64,000 nucleotides of DNA from Oscillospiraceae bacterium (lineage in GTDB: Bacteria > Bacillota > Clostridia > Oscillospirales > Acutalibacteraceae): assembly GCA_003538135.1 (NCBI GenBank), contig DPOR01000006.1, positions 55,249 through 119,248 of the forward strand, in the 5' to 3' direction. Positions 1 through 10,300 of this stretch are shown here, in pieces. The notes under the pieces are model-generated. The model ran no database searches. It worked only from the letters and a program-made list of their open reading frames with translations, and was not told the origin of the DNA. The translations under genes and the position numbers were made by a program. Position 1 is the stretch's first letter, and every line of letters starts with the position of its first letter.

Positions 1-849
1 ACCGGGGCACATATAGTCACCCTCCCCGCCGCAAGTGCAACCGAGAAGCCCAACGCCGCCAGCTCAACCGGCTGGAACGGCACCGGCACCTACAAAGTCG
101 GCAGCGGCAGCGGTCAGCTCAGGCCCGGCGAGTACTATATCGTCAAGAACTCGTCAAAATCCTCTGTTTACGTTTGGAACGGCAAGATGAAAGACGACAG
201 CGGTGAGCCCCTCGCCTGCGAGATAACCCTCGACGGCAAGACACACACGCTTGTTACGGTTGAGAGCGGCTATGTGCTCTATATCAGCGGCTGCAAATTC
301 ATCAGCGCATCCGTCGAACACCCCAAGGCAGTCAACGGCAAGTATGCCCCCGGAACCTACAAGATAGGCAGAGATATTCCGAAGGATGAATACATTGTCA
401 AGAGAATCTCCGGTCTCTACTGCGGACTCGGCTTCAAAAAGAGTATCGACCCCTATGTGCAAAACGTCGCAAACGATTTTGAGATGTTTGATGTTTCTAC
501 CTACTACACCCTTTCAAAGGACGGATATGTCGAAATCACGGGCTGCGAGTTCTATGACGCCGACTCATGCAGCATGGCTTCCATCGGCTGCGACGGCACA
601 ACCCCCGCGATGTACAAGGTAGGCAAGGATATCAAGGCCGGCACATATACGATAACCCCGGACGGCAGCGGCAAGAGTTACTACGCGGTCGCCTCAAGCC
701 CGGAGGCCGTCGAGCCCGCGCAGCTTAAAAAAGCAACCAATGTTACAGTCTCCGACGGTGAATATGTCTATTTCTTCAGAGCCACGATGAAGTACTGCAA
801 GAACCCGAACTCAGGGCTTGACCCCGACGCGACCCTGCCTCAGGAGTAA
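1..849 (+). CDS. Protein with GxYKVGxDI repeats (5' end outside window)
   Basis: The frame is open from the first base of the window, so the N-terminus lies upstream and only the C-terminal 282 residues are seen. At least three repeat units share the pattern G-x-Y-K-[VI]-G followed 8-12 residues later by Y-x-[IV]: GTYKVGSGSGQLRPGEYYIV near the window start, GTYKIGRDIPKDEYIV, and MYKVGKDIKAGTYTI. Between them lie strands ending in Y-V-x-I-x-G-C-[EK]-F. This type of repeat is common in secreted or surface proteins of Firmicutes, but I know of no firm function. The visible part has no membrane segment and no LPxTG motif. The gene ends 24 bp before a strong hairpin terminator and converges on the M23 hydrolase gene. 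The function is unknown. Confidence 0.75.
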   Translation, partial: TGAHIVTLPAASATEKPNAASSTGWNGTGTYKVGSGSGQLRPGEYYIVKNSSKSSVYVWNGKMKDDSGEPLACEITLDGKTHTLVTVESGYVLYISGCKFISASVEHPKAVNGKYAPGTYKIGRDIPKDEYIVKRISGLYCGLGFKKSIDPYVQNVANDFEMFDVSTYYTLSKDGYVEITGCEFYDADSCSMASIGCDGTTPAMYKVGKDIKAGTYTITPDGSGKSYYAVASSPEAVEPAQLKKATNVTVSDGEYVYFFRATMKYCKNPNSGLDPDATLPQE

Positions 850-872
850 AAATCCGTTTGACAAAACAGCAG

Positions 873-906
873 AAGGACATCGGAATTAATTTCCGGTGTC
901 CTTTTT
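873..906 (+). terminator. Intrinsic terminator of the repeat protein gene
   Basis: A 13-bp imperfect stem (AAGGACATCGGAA pairing with TTCCGGTGTCCTT) is followed directly by a T-run. It lies 24 bp after the stop codon at 849. Confidence 0.85.
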
Positions 907-1109
907 GAGTTTGAGATTATGCCGATGCACCGTCGAACGCACGTCTGCGGATATTGGGAAAGATTGATAAATCGGGGGTTGTGGGGGTAAAAAACCGCCA
1001 TCAGGCAAACAAATTTAATATTGCAAATTGACATAATCGTGCAGGGCGGATATTATTCGCCCGCAGGTTTTGCAGTGATTTACGGCTTTCTTAAATTCGC
1101 AGAACACAA
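907..1109. other. Intergenic spacer between two convergent genes
   Basis: The gap between the repeat protein and the M23 gene runs from 850 to 1179. It holds a terminator for each gene at its two ends. I see no convincing gene, promoter or repeat in the middle part. Confidence 0.5.
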
Positions 1110-1143
1110 AAATCCTGCCCTCGGGATTCCTTGGGCAGGATTT
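1110..1143 (-). terminator. Intrinsic terminator of the M23 hydrolase gene
   Basis: The inverted repeat AATCCTGCCC / GGGCAGGATT has a 12-nt loop. Read on the minus strand it is followed by TTTTTG. It lies about 40 bp downstream of the minus-strand gene ending at 1180. Confidence 0.85.
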
Positions 1144-1179
1144 GCTTTTATGGCTCCGTGCGCTTTGCGCAGGGATATT

Positions 1180-3261
1180 TTATCTGATATACGGAAGCGG
1201 GTTGACCGTGTTTCCGTTTATGATTATCTCGAAATGGAGATGCGGGCCGGTGACGTTGCCGGTGCTGCCGACTCGCGCTATCGCCTGTCCCGCGCTGACA
1301 CGCTGTCCGACGCTGACGGAGATAGAGCCTGCGAGGCAGTGGGCGTATCTTGTCTTGACTCCGCCGCCGTGGTTGATGACGATGCAGTGACCGTAGCCCG
1401 AATTGCTTCGGCGCACGCTCTCGACCGTTCCGTCGAGGGACGCGACTATTACCGCTCCCGTCGAGCCGCCGCCGGGAAGAGTGAGATCAACGCCTGTGTG
1501 GAAGTCGCTGTAACCGCGCAGGGTTCTCCAGCCGTAAGGCGAGCTGACATATGTGCACGCCGGTGCGGGCCACACAAATCCGCGCCCGGAAACCTGGATA
1601 TTATAACCGCCGCTGACGCGCGTCGATCTCGTGCCTATGAGCTTTTTCTCGGTCACGGGCTCTCTCGTCCTGACGCGGGAAATCTCCTGCGACGATACAC
1701 GCTGCCCGTCGATATATGTCACGAGCTCGGTCACGGTATCCTCGCCCTTTACACCCTTGCGGGTGACGCGGCTGGTGCCCTTGAACATCGAGGCGTCGTT
1801 GGTCTTTTCGACATCATAATCAACCTCGACTTTTCTTGTCTCGGTTTTCATGACCTTGACGCGGACATAGTTGACCTCGTTCGCAACCGTCAGCACATCG
1901 CCGGTATGTATATATTCGCCTATGTCGGGGTTAAGCGCCATAAACTGCTTTTCCGTAAGGCCGTTTGCAACCGCTATACCGTATATGGTGTCTCCGTCCT
2001 TGACGGTGTATGTCTTTTTCGCCACCTTGGTCTGTTCAAGCTGCTTTTTGAGCTTTGACGCATCCCACATGGTTTTCGGGTCATCGGGGTAGAGGCCCTG
2101 AACATACTCGACCTTCTCTACGAAATCGACAAAGCTGTTGCTGTCCGTCACCTGATACCTGTCGAGAATCGCGTTGAACACGCTCGAAGCGTCCGTCTCG
2201 TTCTTGACCGAACAGATGAAATCATCGTCGATATAAATTCCGCAGGCGTTTGTAACATTGCTCTCGGAATTTTCGATTATTCTGTCGCAGAGTATCGAGG
2301 AATCGACAAGCTTGTTGAGGCTCACGAGCGAGAGCTCATAGCTCGGTTCCTCAAGCTCAACGGAGAAATCTGACTTTGTCGTGGTCATTCTCTCTTTCGC
2401 CGCGCTCTGCGCCTCGTTATAAACCGACTCGTCGGAGATATAGCCGAGCTCCTTGTTGTCATAGCTGACCTTGAGCGCAAACGTAACGCTGCTCCAGTAG
2501 TTGACGGTAATCACAAATGCGAGCACCGCAGCCACAGGCAGAACGACATTCGCTATGGTTCTAAACATCTGAGTATGGGTAGCGAAGGCTTTTTTCACAT
2601 AGTGCCCGAGAATCGGAAACAGAGTTTTCGGGTTATGCCTGCTGCGCTTGATATAGTGCATGGCGGAGCGCACATCGCGTCGGAAGTCCTTGACCTGGTC
2701 TACGAACGTATGCGAAATAATATAGACGAACTTCTTGAAGCCGAGCCAAAGGAAACGGAAAATATACCCGAAAAATCCGACAATTGTTCTGCCGAGCTTC
2801 TTGGGTCCCGTGAGCAGCTTTTTAAAGGATGTTCCGACGGCAAGTCCGAGCGCCGTTATTGCGGCATACAGCGCTGCCGAGGCATCGCCCTTTTGAGCCT
2901 TCGCCTTTTTCTTCGACGGCTTGCCCTCTTCGCTCTGCTGCGCCTCGGGCTCTTCGGCGGAGTCTGTTTCTGTTTCGATTTCGTCCGCCTCAATCATGAC
3001 ATTTTCGTCCTCGGCAGAGTCCGAGTCATCCTCTTCAACCTGACCTCCCGCCTTCTTCATGGCCGCTCTTGTGCGCCTGTCGAGAGTCTTTTCGTATGTG
3101 GCAAGGATATCGTCATAGTCGCTGTCAACGTCTATCTTCTCAAAAAAATCGTATTTCTCGATTTCACTTATTCTGTTTTCAGACTCGCTCCCGTCCTTTA
3201 CGGGCGGCTTCGAGCTGTTCAAATCAGGATTGGCTGCACTGCCTTTTTTCTTCTTAGACAT
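1180..3261 (-). CDS. Membrane-anchored LysM-G5-M23 peptidoglycan endopeptidase
   Basis: A 693-aa protein. Residues 1-125 are very acidic and presumably cytoplasmic. A clear membrane segment lies at about 236-256. After it come an extracytoplasmic linker region, a LysM domain (about 416-463, starting YTVKDGDTIYGIA), a G5-type domain (about 464-543) and a C-terminal LytM/M23 metallopeptidase domain (about 575-690). The zinc motifs are present: FHTGVD with His588 and Asp592, and HLHFE at 674-678. The family cleaves peptide cross-links in peptidoglycan. The start is an ATG preceded by GGAGG. The gene has its own promoter and terminator. The long charged N-terminus before the membrane anchor is unusual for this architecture and may bind a cytoplasmic partner (inference). 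Catalytic competence looks intact. Confidence 0.9.
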   Translation of the reverse strand: MSKKKKGSAANPDLNSSKPPVKDGSESENRISEIEKYDFFEKIDVDSDYDDILATYEKTLDRRTRAAMKKAGGQVEEDDSDSAEDENVMIEADEIETETDSAEEPEAQQSEEGKPSKKKAKAQKGDASAALYAAITALGLAVGTSFKKLLTGPKKLGRTIVGFFGYIFRFLWLGFKKFVYIISHTFVDQVKDFRRDVRSAMHYIKRSRHNPKTLFPILGHYVKKAFATHTQMFRTIANVVLPVAAVLAFVITVNYWSSVTFALKVSYDNKELGYISDESVYNEAQSAAKERMTTTKSDFSVELEEPSYELSLVSLNKLVDSSILCDRIIENSESNVTNACGIYIDDDFICSVKNETDASSVFNAILDRYQVTDSNSFVDFVEKVEYVQGLYPDDPKTMWDASKLKKQLEQTKVAKKTYTVKDGDTIYGIAVANGLTEKQFMALNPDIGEYIHTGDVLTVANEVNYVRVKVMKTETRKVEVDYDVEKTNDASMFKGTSRVTRKGVKGEDTVTELVTYIDGQRVSSQEISRVRTREPVTEKKLIGTRSTRVSGGYNIQVSGRGFVWPAPACTYVSSPYGWRTLRGYSDFHTGVDLTLPGGGSTGAVIVASLDGTVESVRRSNSGYGHCIVINHGGGVKTRYAHCLAGSISVSVGQRVSAGQAIARVGSTGNVTGPHLHFEIIINGNTVNPLPYIR

Positions 3262-3301
3262 TGCTCCGCCTCCTTAAAAAGATTACAAAATAATTACAAA
3301 T

Positions 3302-3330
3302 ATTATAACGCCGCAGAGAGTATTTTACAA
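3302..3330 (-). promoter_or_regulatory. Sigma-A-type promoter of the M23 gene
   Basis: On the minus strand: TTGTAA, 17-bp spacer, TATAAT. The -10 element is about 40 bp upstream of the ATG at 3261. Confidence 0.75.
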
Positions 3331-3400
3331 GTCTTTTGAAGAAATATATTGTTAACAATGCTTGGATACCGCAACAGCCGTTGCATAAAAAGCATAGAAA

Positions 3401-3430
3401 AATGAGCCGCCGTAAGGCAGCTCATTATTT
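3401..3430 (-). terminator. Intrinsic terminator of rpmE
   Basis: A hairpin built on AATGAGC / GCTCATT with an inner GCC/GGC pair. On the minus strand it is followed by a T-run. It lies just after the rpmE stop codon. Confidence 0.85.
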
Positions 3431-3442
3431 CACACGGGATAA

Positions 3443-3655
3443 TTATTTCTTGTCCTCGGTCATGTTGAAGCGCTTCTTGAAGCGGTCAACGCGTCCGCCG
3501 GTATCGACGAGCTTCTGCTTGCCGGTGAAGAACGGATGGCACTTCGAGCAAATATCGACACGGAGATCTTTCTTTGTGGATGAGGTATGGATGACCTCGC
3601 CGCAAGCGCAACGGACCTCTGTGGGCTCGTACTTAGGATGGATTCCTTCCTTCAT
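3443..3655 (-). CDS. rpmE: 50S ribosomal protein L31 (zinc-binding type)
   Basis: A 70-aa ribosomal protein L31 that starts MKEGIHPKY. Cys16, Cys18, Cys36 and Cys39 form the zinc site, so this is the C+ type of L31. In other bacteria that form can be replaced by a zinc-free paralogue under zinc limitation. The longer open frame upstream (to 3724) is rejected because GAGGTG sits 6 bp before this ATG and the family always starts here. It is a single-gene unit with its own terminator. Confidence 0.97.
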   Translation of the reverse strand: MKEGIHPKYEPTEVRCACGEVIHTSSTKKDLRVDICSKCHPFFTGKQKLVDTGGRVDRFKKRFNMTEDKK

Positions 3656-3761
3656 TATTGTCACCTCTTTCGGATTATCTGCATATAACTTTATCTTTAA
3701 GCTTAGCAAACGAAATTTTATCATACACGGGGCAAAAATGCAAGCCCTTTTTTCATATTTT

Positions 3762-6700
3762 TTAATCCGTTCCGACTTTAACCGCCGAATTCATATAAAA
3801 AGAGTACAGAAGCGTCTCCTTGACGGGCATTTCGAGCGCCTGTGAGAGCGCCTCGCGGTATATCTCAAGCTGAGCGGAATACCGTTCGAGCAGCTCCTCG
3901 GCGTTGACTCCCGTGTCGGTCTTGTAATCGACAATGACCAGCTTTCCGTCCTCGACAAAAACGCAGTCGGCGATGCCCTGGACGACAATTTTTTCCTCCG
4001 CCGCGCCGTCTTTGAGCTCGGGATAGAAGAAGTCCGCCGAAAACAGCGCCGCAAACTTTTTCTCGCGCATCACGCTGTCGGAGGCGAATATACGCCCCGC
4101 GAGCGGCGACGCAAAGAACCGCCTCACCGCGCCGACATTCACAGCCTTGCCCTCGTCCTTCGAGAGGAATCCGCTTTCAACGAGTCTGTCGAGCTCTGCG
4201 CTTATATTATCCCTCGCCGCAGTGTAGTTCGAAAACTGCATGAATTTATGCGTGGCTGTGCCGCGCTGAGCCGGAGTCAGTCCGCCCGCACTCATAAACG
4301 CGGGGCGCGACGAGGCGAAGTATTCGCGGTTTATGCCGCGCTCCGAGCCGTCCGATGCGGCGCGCTTCGCGGGCACGGACGAGAGCACCGAGCGCGGGTC
4401 GGAATAGTCGAGCCTGGCACGGACTTCTTCATAGAAAACAGGATCCGCGCGCAGCTCGCTCCTCTCCTCTTCCTTTTTTAAAACGGACTGCGAATCGCTC
4501 ACCGCAACCTTTAGCTTAAACTTATCTTTATCGGAATTGAGCACGGGCACATCTATGCCCGCGAGCTTTCTCAGCTCCTCCGCGGACGGGTGGCGCATTA
4601 GCGCCGTGAGCACCAGATCGGAGAAATTGTTCATTCTCAGCACCGCAAACGGGTTCGCCTTCTCCCCTATTCCGCACTCGACCGCAACCTTCGCAAAGCT
4701 CTTTTCCGGATTCGGAACCGAGGTTACCATAATAAGATTTTCCTTCGCTCTCGTCAGCGCAACATAGAGCACGCGCAGCTCCTCGCTGCGCCCCATGCGC
4801 TCCGACATGATGACCGCCGCACGGCGCGGGGCGGTGTCATAGACGCTTATGCCGTCCTCCGTGCGCCGCTTCATGCCGAGACCCGCATAGGAGTTTATGA
4901 GCACCGAATCGCTGTTGTCCCGCTCGTTGAATTTATGCTGCATATCGGCGAGAATGCATATGGGAAATTCGAGTCCCTTGCTCTGGTGAACGGTCATTAT
5001 TCGCACTATATCCGCGTTTTCGGACGGGCGCGCCGCCGTAGCAAGGTCGCCGCTCGTGCGCGCAACCTTATCTATAAAACGTATAAAGCCGCTGAGTCCG
5101 AGATTTCCCGCCGCCTCGTATTTTTCGGCATAGTCGCAGAGAAGGCTCACGTTTAGCCTGCGGCGTTCGCCGTCCGGCATGGCGCTGACAACGGCGTCGA
5201 AGCCCGTCTCCTCGCACACTCTGCGGACAAGCTCTCCCGCGCTGAGCGTCAGCGACAGCCTGCGCAGGGAATCGATTTTTTTAAGAAATGCCGCAGCCCT
5301 TTCGCTGCCCTCGCCCGCCGCCGCTGCAACGCTGCGGTAGAGCGGTTCCGTCTCGCCCGCGCCGAGCCGCTCTTTCGCCGAGGCGCGGATATCCGCAAGC
5401 TCGCCCGCGCTGAAGCCGAACAGCGGAGAGAGCATGACAGCCGCGAGCGGTATGTCCTGCACGGGATTGTCGAGCACACGCAGGAGAGAGAGTATAAAGC
5501 TTATCTCGGCGGCCTCGAAAAAGCCGCCCGTATCGGGAGAAAAGGCCGGTATGCCGCGCTCGGCGAGCGCGTTGACATACGCCTGAGAAACATTCTTTGC
5601 CGTGCGCAGAAGAATGCAGAAATCGCCGTAGGTCGCGGGACGCAAGGCGCCGCTCTTTGTCAGAGTAATCGAGCCGCTTTGGACGGTTTTCCCGATATAG
5701 TCCGCGATATAATCCGCCTGCGCCTTTAGCGTATCGGCTCTGTTGCCCGAGTCCGTCACTATATGCAGCTCGCAGTCCGGGATATCGCGCTCGGGGTACT
5801 CCGCCGCGGCATTGAGAGCCTCGGAGTCGTCATATTCGAGCTCGCCCGCTCCTACGCTCATAAGCTGACGGAAGATATAATTGACGCAAGAGGTGACTCC
5901 CCTGCGGCTTCTGAAATTCGAGCCGAGGGTGATACCCATGGGATATTTCCCGCTCTCAAAGCTGTTGGTCAAGGCGCGGCGGCGCAGGAAAATCTCCGGC
6001 ATCGCCTGGCGGAATCTGTATATGCTCTGCTTGACGTCGCCGACTGTGAAAAGGTTATTCTCATCGGCGGACAAGGCTCTGAATATCAAATCCTGCGCCT
6101 CGTTTATATCCTGATACTCGTCAACAAGTATTTCAACATAATGTTCGGAAAGCTCACGCGCAAGGTCGGTCTTTTTATAGCCGCCCCTGCCGTCGGAGAC
6201 TGCGAGCAGATTGAGCGCCCGGTGCAGGATATCCGAGAAGTCCGCGCAGTTGAGCCTGTCCTTCTCCGCGGAATACTCCCTGCCGAACTGCTTGACGAGC
6301 CCTATGAGTTTCGTCACCGGGCCGCTCAGCAGCCGCACATCCTCGGCGTGCTCCGCCGACGAGACGCACATAATATCCGGAACTTTTTTGATAAGATCCT
6401 TGAGTTTTTTGCGCGCGGTCGTGACCGCATTTTTCGCCTCGCTGTCATAGCCCTTGGGCACACGGCCGAGGCTCATATATTTAACGCTTCCGAATGCCTC
6501 AAGCGTATCGTCCCAGTCGGTGTGAAGCCGTTCCAAAAGCTCCTTATACATATTGATGTCGCTGCACACCGCCTCGCCGTATGCCGAGAGCACCGTCTCG
6601 TCGGAGGTCATGAGCTTCAGCATTTCCGAGCTTGAGGATATGCAGTAGTTGAGCATATCGGAGATATATTCCTTTATTATATCCCCCCAGCGGCTGCTGT

Positions 6701-7316
6701 CTATGTCACTGTCGGCATATTCCTCTATAAGCGAGTCGAGCCACAGCTCCGGGAACGGGTATGCGGTCGATATATCGTACATTCTTAATATCAGCTGCGC
6801 GAAGTCGTCGTCGCTGCTGCCGGTGGAAATCATATCGCTGAGCTGCAAAAAACTGCCGTCGGTATCCTCCTCGTATGCCCGCTCGAGCATTGCCTCACAG
6901 ACGTCGTTTTTCATTATGACCGCCGTCTCGTTATCGAGCACGGAGTAGTCCGGAGATATGCCGAGCGAGTGAAAATTTTCGCGCACAAGGTCGTTGCAGA
7001 AGCTGTCGATAGTGCATATCTTCGCAAAGGGCAGGAGCATATATTGGCGGCGCAGATGCTTGTCCGCCGGATTCTCCGAGAGGCGCTTGAGTATCGCCGT
7101 GCCTATCTTCTCGCGCATCTGCGCTGTGGCGGCGCGGGTGAAGGTGACTATCAGCAGATCCTCCGCCGAGCAGGGATTTTCTTTGTCCGTCAGGCGGCGG
7201 ATAACGCGCTCGACGAGCACCGCAGTCTTGCCCGAACCGGCTGCCGCGCTGACAAGCACAGAGCCTTTACGGCACTCTATCGCGTGTTTCTGGTCAGTCG
7301 TCCAGTTAATTCCCAT
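3762..7316 (-). CDS. addA: ATP-dependent helicase/nuclease subunit A (AddA)
   Basis: A 1184-aa UvrD/Rep-type helicase with a C-terminal RecB-family nuclease domain. It is the motor subunit of AddAB, which resects double-strand breaks to Chi sites for RecA loading. Walker A is AAAGSGKT (24-31), the DEYQD box is near residue 400, and other helicase motifs include GDVKQSIYRFR, VHQSKGLEF and LTRAKE. The nuclease motif VDYKTD (Asp1130, Lys1132) lies near the C-terminus. Its start overlaps the end of addB by 40 bp, and GGAGG precedes the ATG inside addB. The length is close to the usual 1150-1250 aa. Confidence 0.96.
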   Translation of the reverse strand: MGINWTTDQKHAIECRKGSVLVSAAAGSGKTAVLVERVIRRLTDKENPCSAEDLLIVTFTRAATAQMREKIGTAILKRLSENPADKHLRRQYMLLPFAKICTIDSFCNDLVRENFHSLGISPDYSVLDNETAVIMKNDVCEAMLERAYEEDTDGSFLQLSDMISTGSSDDDFAQLILRMYDISTAYPFPELWLDSLIEEYADSDIDSSRWGDIIKEYISDMLNYCISSSSEMLKLMTSDETVLSAYGEAVCSDINMYKELLERLHTDWDDTLEAFGSVKYMSLGRVPKGYDSEAKNAVTTARKKLKDLIKKVPDIMCVSSAEHAEDVRLLSGPVTKLIGLVKQFGREYSAEKDRLNCADFSDILHRALNLLAVSDGRGGYKKTDLARELSEHYVEILVDEYQDINEAQDLIFRALSADENNLFTVGDVKQSIYRFRQAMPEIFLRRRALTNSFESGKYPMGITLGSNFRSRRGVTSCVNYIFRQLMSVGAGELEYDDSEALNAAAEYPERDIPDCELHIVTDSGNRADTLKAQADYIADYIGKTVQSGSITLTKSGALRPATYGDFCILLRTAKNVSQAYVNALAERGIPAFSPDTGGFFEAAEISFILSLLRVLDNPVQDIPLAAVMLSPLFGFSAGELADIRASAKERLGAGETEPLYRSVAAAAGEGSERAAAFLKKIDSLRRLSLTLSAGELVRRVCEETGFDAVVSAMPDGERRRLNVSLLCDYAEKYEAAGNLGLSGFIRFIDKVARTSGDLATAARPSENADIVRIMTVHQSKGLEFPICILADMQHKFNERDNSDSVLINSYAGLGMKRRTEDGISVYDTAPRRAAVIMSERMGRSEELRVLYVALTRAKENLIMVTSVPNPEKSFAKVAVECGIGEKANPFAVLRMNNFSDLVLTALMRHPSAEELRKLAGIDVPVLNSDKDKFKLKVAVSDSQSVLKKEEERSELRADPVFYEEVRARLDYSDPRSVLSSVPAKRAASDGSERGINREYFASSRPAFMSAGGLTPAQRGTATHKFMQFSNYTAARDNISAELDRLVESGFLSKDEGKAVNVGAVRRFFASPLAGRIFASDSVMREKKFAALFSADFFYPELKDGAAEEKIVVQGIADCVFVEDGKLVIVDYKTDTGVNAEELLERYSAQLEIYREALSQALEMPVKETLLYSFYMNSAVKVGTD

Positions 7317-10300
7317 TTCTCCGCCTCCTCTCTGAGCTCAAGCTTGTCGTTTAATTCTCTTACAGGCATATTGCTCTCGTGCGTGCAGATGTTCCAATAC
7401 TCGCATTTCGAGCATATATCGTTGTAGCGATTTCCCTGCGCGGGAAGCGCGGGAATAGAGCCGTTATGCAGCTCTTCGCCCATGCTCACAAGGTTTTCGT
7501 CGACTTTGTCCCAGAGCGCCGAGAGCTCGAAGAGCTCCATTGCGTTTCCCTTTATTTTGCCGTCCTTGTCTATACTTGCGGGGATATACACGCCGTTTCC
7601 GTCATGCTCCATGGCGACTATGACACCCGCGTTTTTGAGCACGAAGCCCTGCATCTTTTTGTCTTTCGGGCCGCCCTGTTTGCTGAGGTCTTTGCCGCGC
7701 TCAGCTGTAAAGGCGGACGCCTTTGCGGGCATATAGAGCACACCCGCCGGCGCTGCGTCGCCGTAGAGCGCTTTTCCGTTATTCACGAGCGTAAAAAGAT
7801 AGATAAGCATCTGCATATTAAGGCCGTTAATAACATCGGAAACGGCGAAAATTTTGCCCGACGACTTGTAATCTATAACTCTTATATACGCCTCTCCGTC
7901 TACAGTTGCGAAGTCTACCCTGTCCACCTTGCCGGAGATGTTGATATATCCGCCGGAGGGCATCTTCAGCTTGTAGGGCTTGACCGCGCCGTCATGCGAT
8001 ATGTCGAGCTCGAGGTCGACGGGATAAAAGTCGCTGTTTCTGAACTCGTCCGCAAGCCTTGCGGCGACTGCGTCTATGCTGCGCGCGAGACGCTCATAGA
8101 GATAGAGGAATCTCTTTGACCTCTGCGAGCGGTCAAGGTAGCGTTCGAGATAGGCGTTTAAATACTCGCCTATTTTTTCATAGCGCTCGCCGTCGTCGAG
8201 CTCGCAGAGCTCCTGCGCGGTAAATTCGCGGAGCAGACGTTCGAGCACAAAATGTATGACCGTGCCCTTTTGAAGCGGATCGAAGGTCGCGCTCTTGTTC
8301 TCCTTGAGCTTGAGTCCGTAGCGGCAGTAGTAGGAGAACGGGCAGCGGTAATAGGTCTCGGCTCTCGAGGGCGAGATATTCATATTCATGCCGAAAAGGC
8401 GCGAAGCCGTCTCGCGGCTGTCTATATTGAACGTTCGCTCGGCGGCAGCTCCGTCGAGCGACGCAAGTCTGCCCGAATAGTCGGCGTCCTGCGCAAAATA
8501 TTTTCTCAGCGACTCGTAGAGCTCGCCGCCGCGGCGCATCAGTGCCGCCGTCAGCTCAAATGCTGGGGCTTTTCCCTCGACGAGGTCGAGCTTGTCGGCG
8601 GTCATGGTGTCCGTCCGGCTTGCAAGCGGGAAGTGCTCGCGTATAAAGGTGACTATTTCCGACTCGCTGAGCTCCTCGCCCTGCGCACTCTTAGACGGGA
8701 AGCTGACCGTCAGCTTCTCCTTTGCGCAGCAGCACGCGGTGTAGGCTATGAAGCGCTCCTCGGCCACTCTGTCCTCGCCGTATATCGCGGTCTCCATGCC
8801 CGCCTGCGCGAGACGTTCGCGCTCGTCGGCGTTGAGCATTCCGCCCTGAGTCGGATTCAGCGGCAACTTTCCCGCATTTGCTCCGAGGACGAACACGGCC
8901 TTGGGCGCTATAGGTCTTATCCTCTGCGCCGAGCCTATAGTCACCTCCTCCAAGGAATGCGGTATCTCGCCGAGGGTGACGGTGGAGAGCATGAGGTCAA
9001 AGAGACGGGCAAAGCGCGCCGCCTTTACGGGAGCGCCGCCGAGCGTCTGCGCCGCGACATCGAGCAGCGAGCAGAGGGTATCCCAGAGCCGCTCCGTCTC
9101 GAGCGCGAGCACGCTCTCGCCCGAATCCTCAAGATAAATCGCAAGCTCCTTGAGTCTCTGCGCCGTGTCGAGCTCGCACAGCAGCTCAAACACAGCCTTT
9201 GCGCAGCCCCCGCCGTCGTTATTTTTAAGCTTGCTTCTGAACCTCGCAAACGGCTCAACCGCTTTTTCGCGAAGGGCGTTCAGCCTTTCGAGCTCCGCCG
9301 AGGCGCTTTCGGTCATCTCGCCGAAGCCGTCGGGACTCGACTCCCATTTTTTCAGCCAGCCCGAGCCGTTTATCTGCCAAAGGTAAGTATAATTCTCAAT
9401 GTCCGAGACTTCGTCCGCCTCAAGCGGGCAGAGTCCGGTTTTCAGAGCGCGCAGGACGCTGTCCGTATCAAAGCCCGTGTCGGCTATCTTCAGCGCGGCG
9501 CGGACGAGCGTCATCAGCGGCTGATTAATAACGGGCTGCCGCCTGTCCTCGAACACGGGCACACCGCATTTCGCAAGGGCGGTCATCATCGGGCGGATAT
9601 AGGACTTGTCGTCACGCACTATAACGGCAATATCGCGGCTGCGGTATTCGCCGGTTCGAAGCATTTTCTTTATCTGCGCCGCGATAAAGGCGCACTCGCT
9701 GCGGATATCGGGCGCCGCGACCACCGCTATGCTCCCGCACTCGCCCTCGAACACGTCCGCCTCGGGGCTCAGGAAATCCTTTGCGAGAGCATCGAGCGCG
9801 GCGTCACTGTTCGGCTCATTGACGGTGACGGGCTTTGCGCAAGGCACGTCGACGCTGTTTGCGATTTTAATAAGCTTTTTCGCGGTGTTCTTCGTATGAT
9901 AAAATATATCGTCGCTGCCTACATCCGTAAGGTCGGGCGCGTTCAGCGCGACACAGACATCGTCCGCTTGAGTGAGTATTTTTCCGATAATACCGAACTC
10001 CTGCGCGGTAAAGCCGCGGAAGGAGTCGAAAAACACCGTTTTGTTTTTGAAATACCCGCTCTCCGCGAGCTTGTCCTTGAGGCGGGTCAGCATACGGCTG
10101 TCGTCAAGCCAGCCGTCCGAAACAAACGAGTCATAGACCGAAAAAACCAGCGAAATGTCGCCGAGCTTGTCCTTTAAAAGTCCCTCTTCCATGTTGTTCA
10201 TGGCGCTGACGATATCCTCGGAGGATATCGCACATTGGCAGAATTCCTCGCTGAGCACGAGCAGCTCGCGCACCACGGCAGGGCTGTCCGCGCTGCGGGC

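Noticed and set aside
5763..6635. A 290-codon plus-strand frame opposite addA
   Set aside because: Antisense shadow of addA with no start signals.
8252..10177. A 641-codon plus-strand open frame opposite addB
   Set aside because: It lies wholly antisense to addB, whose motifs are clear. The frame is the mirror of GC-rich codon use, with no ribosome binding site and a Leu/Arg/Glu-rich product.
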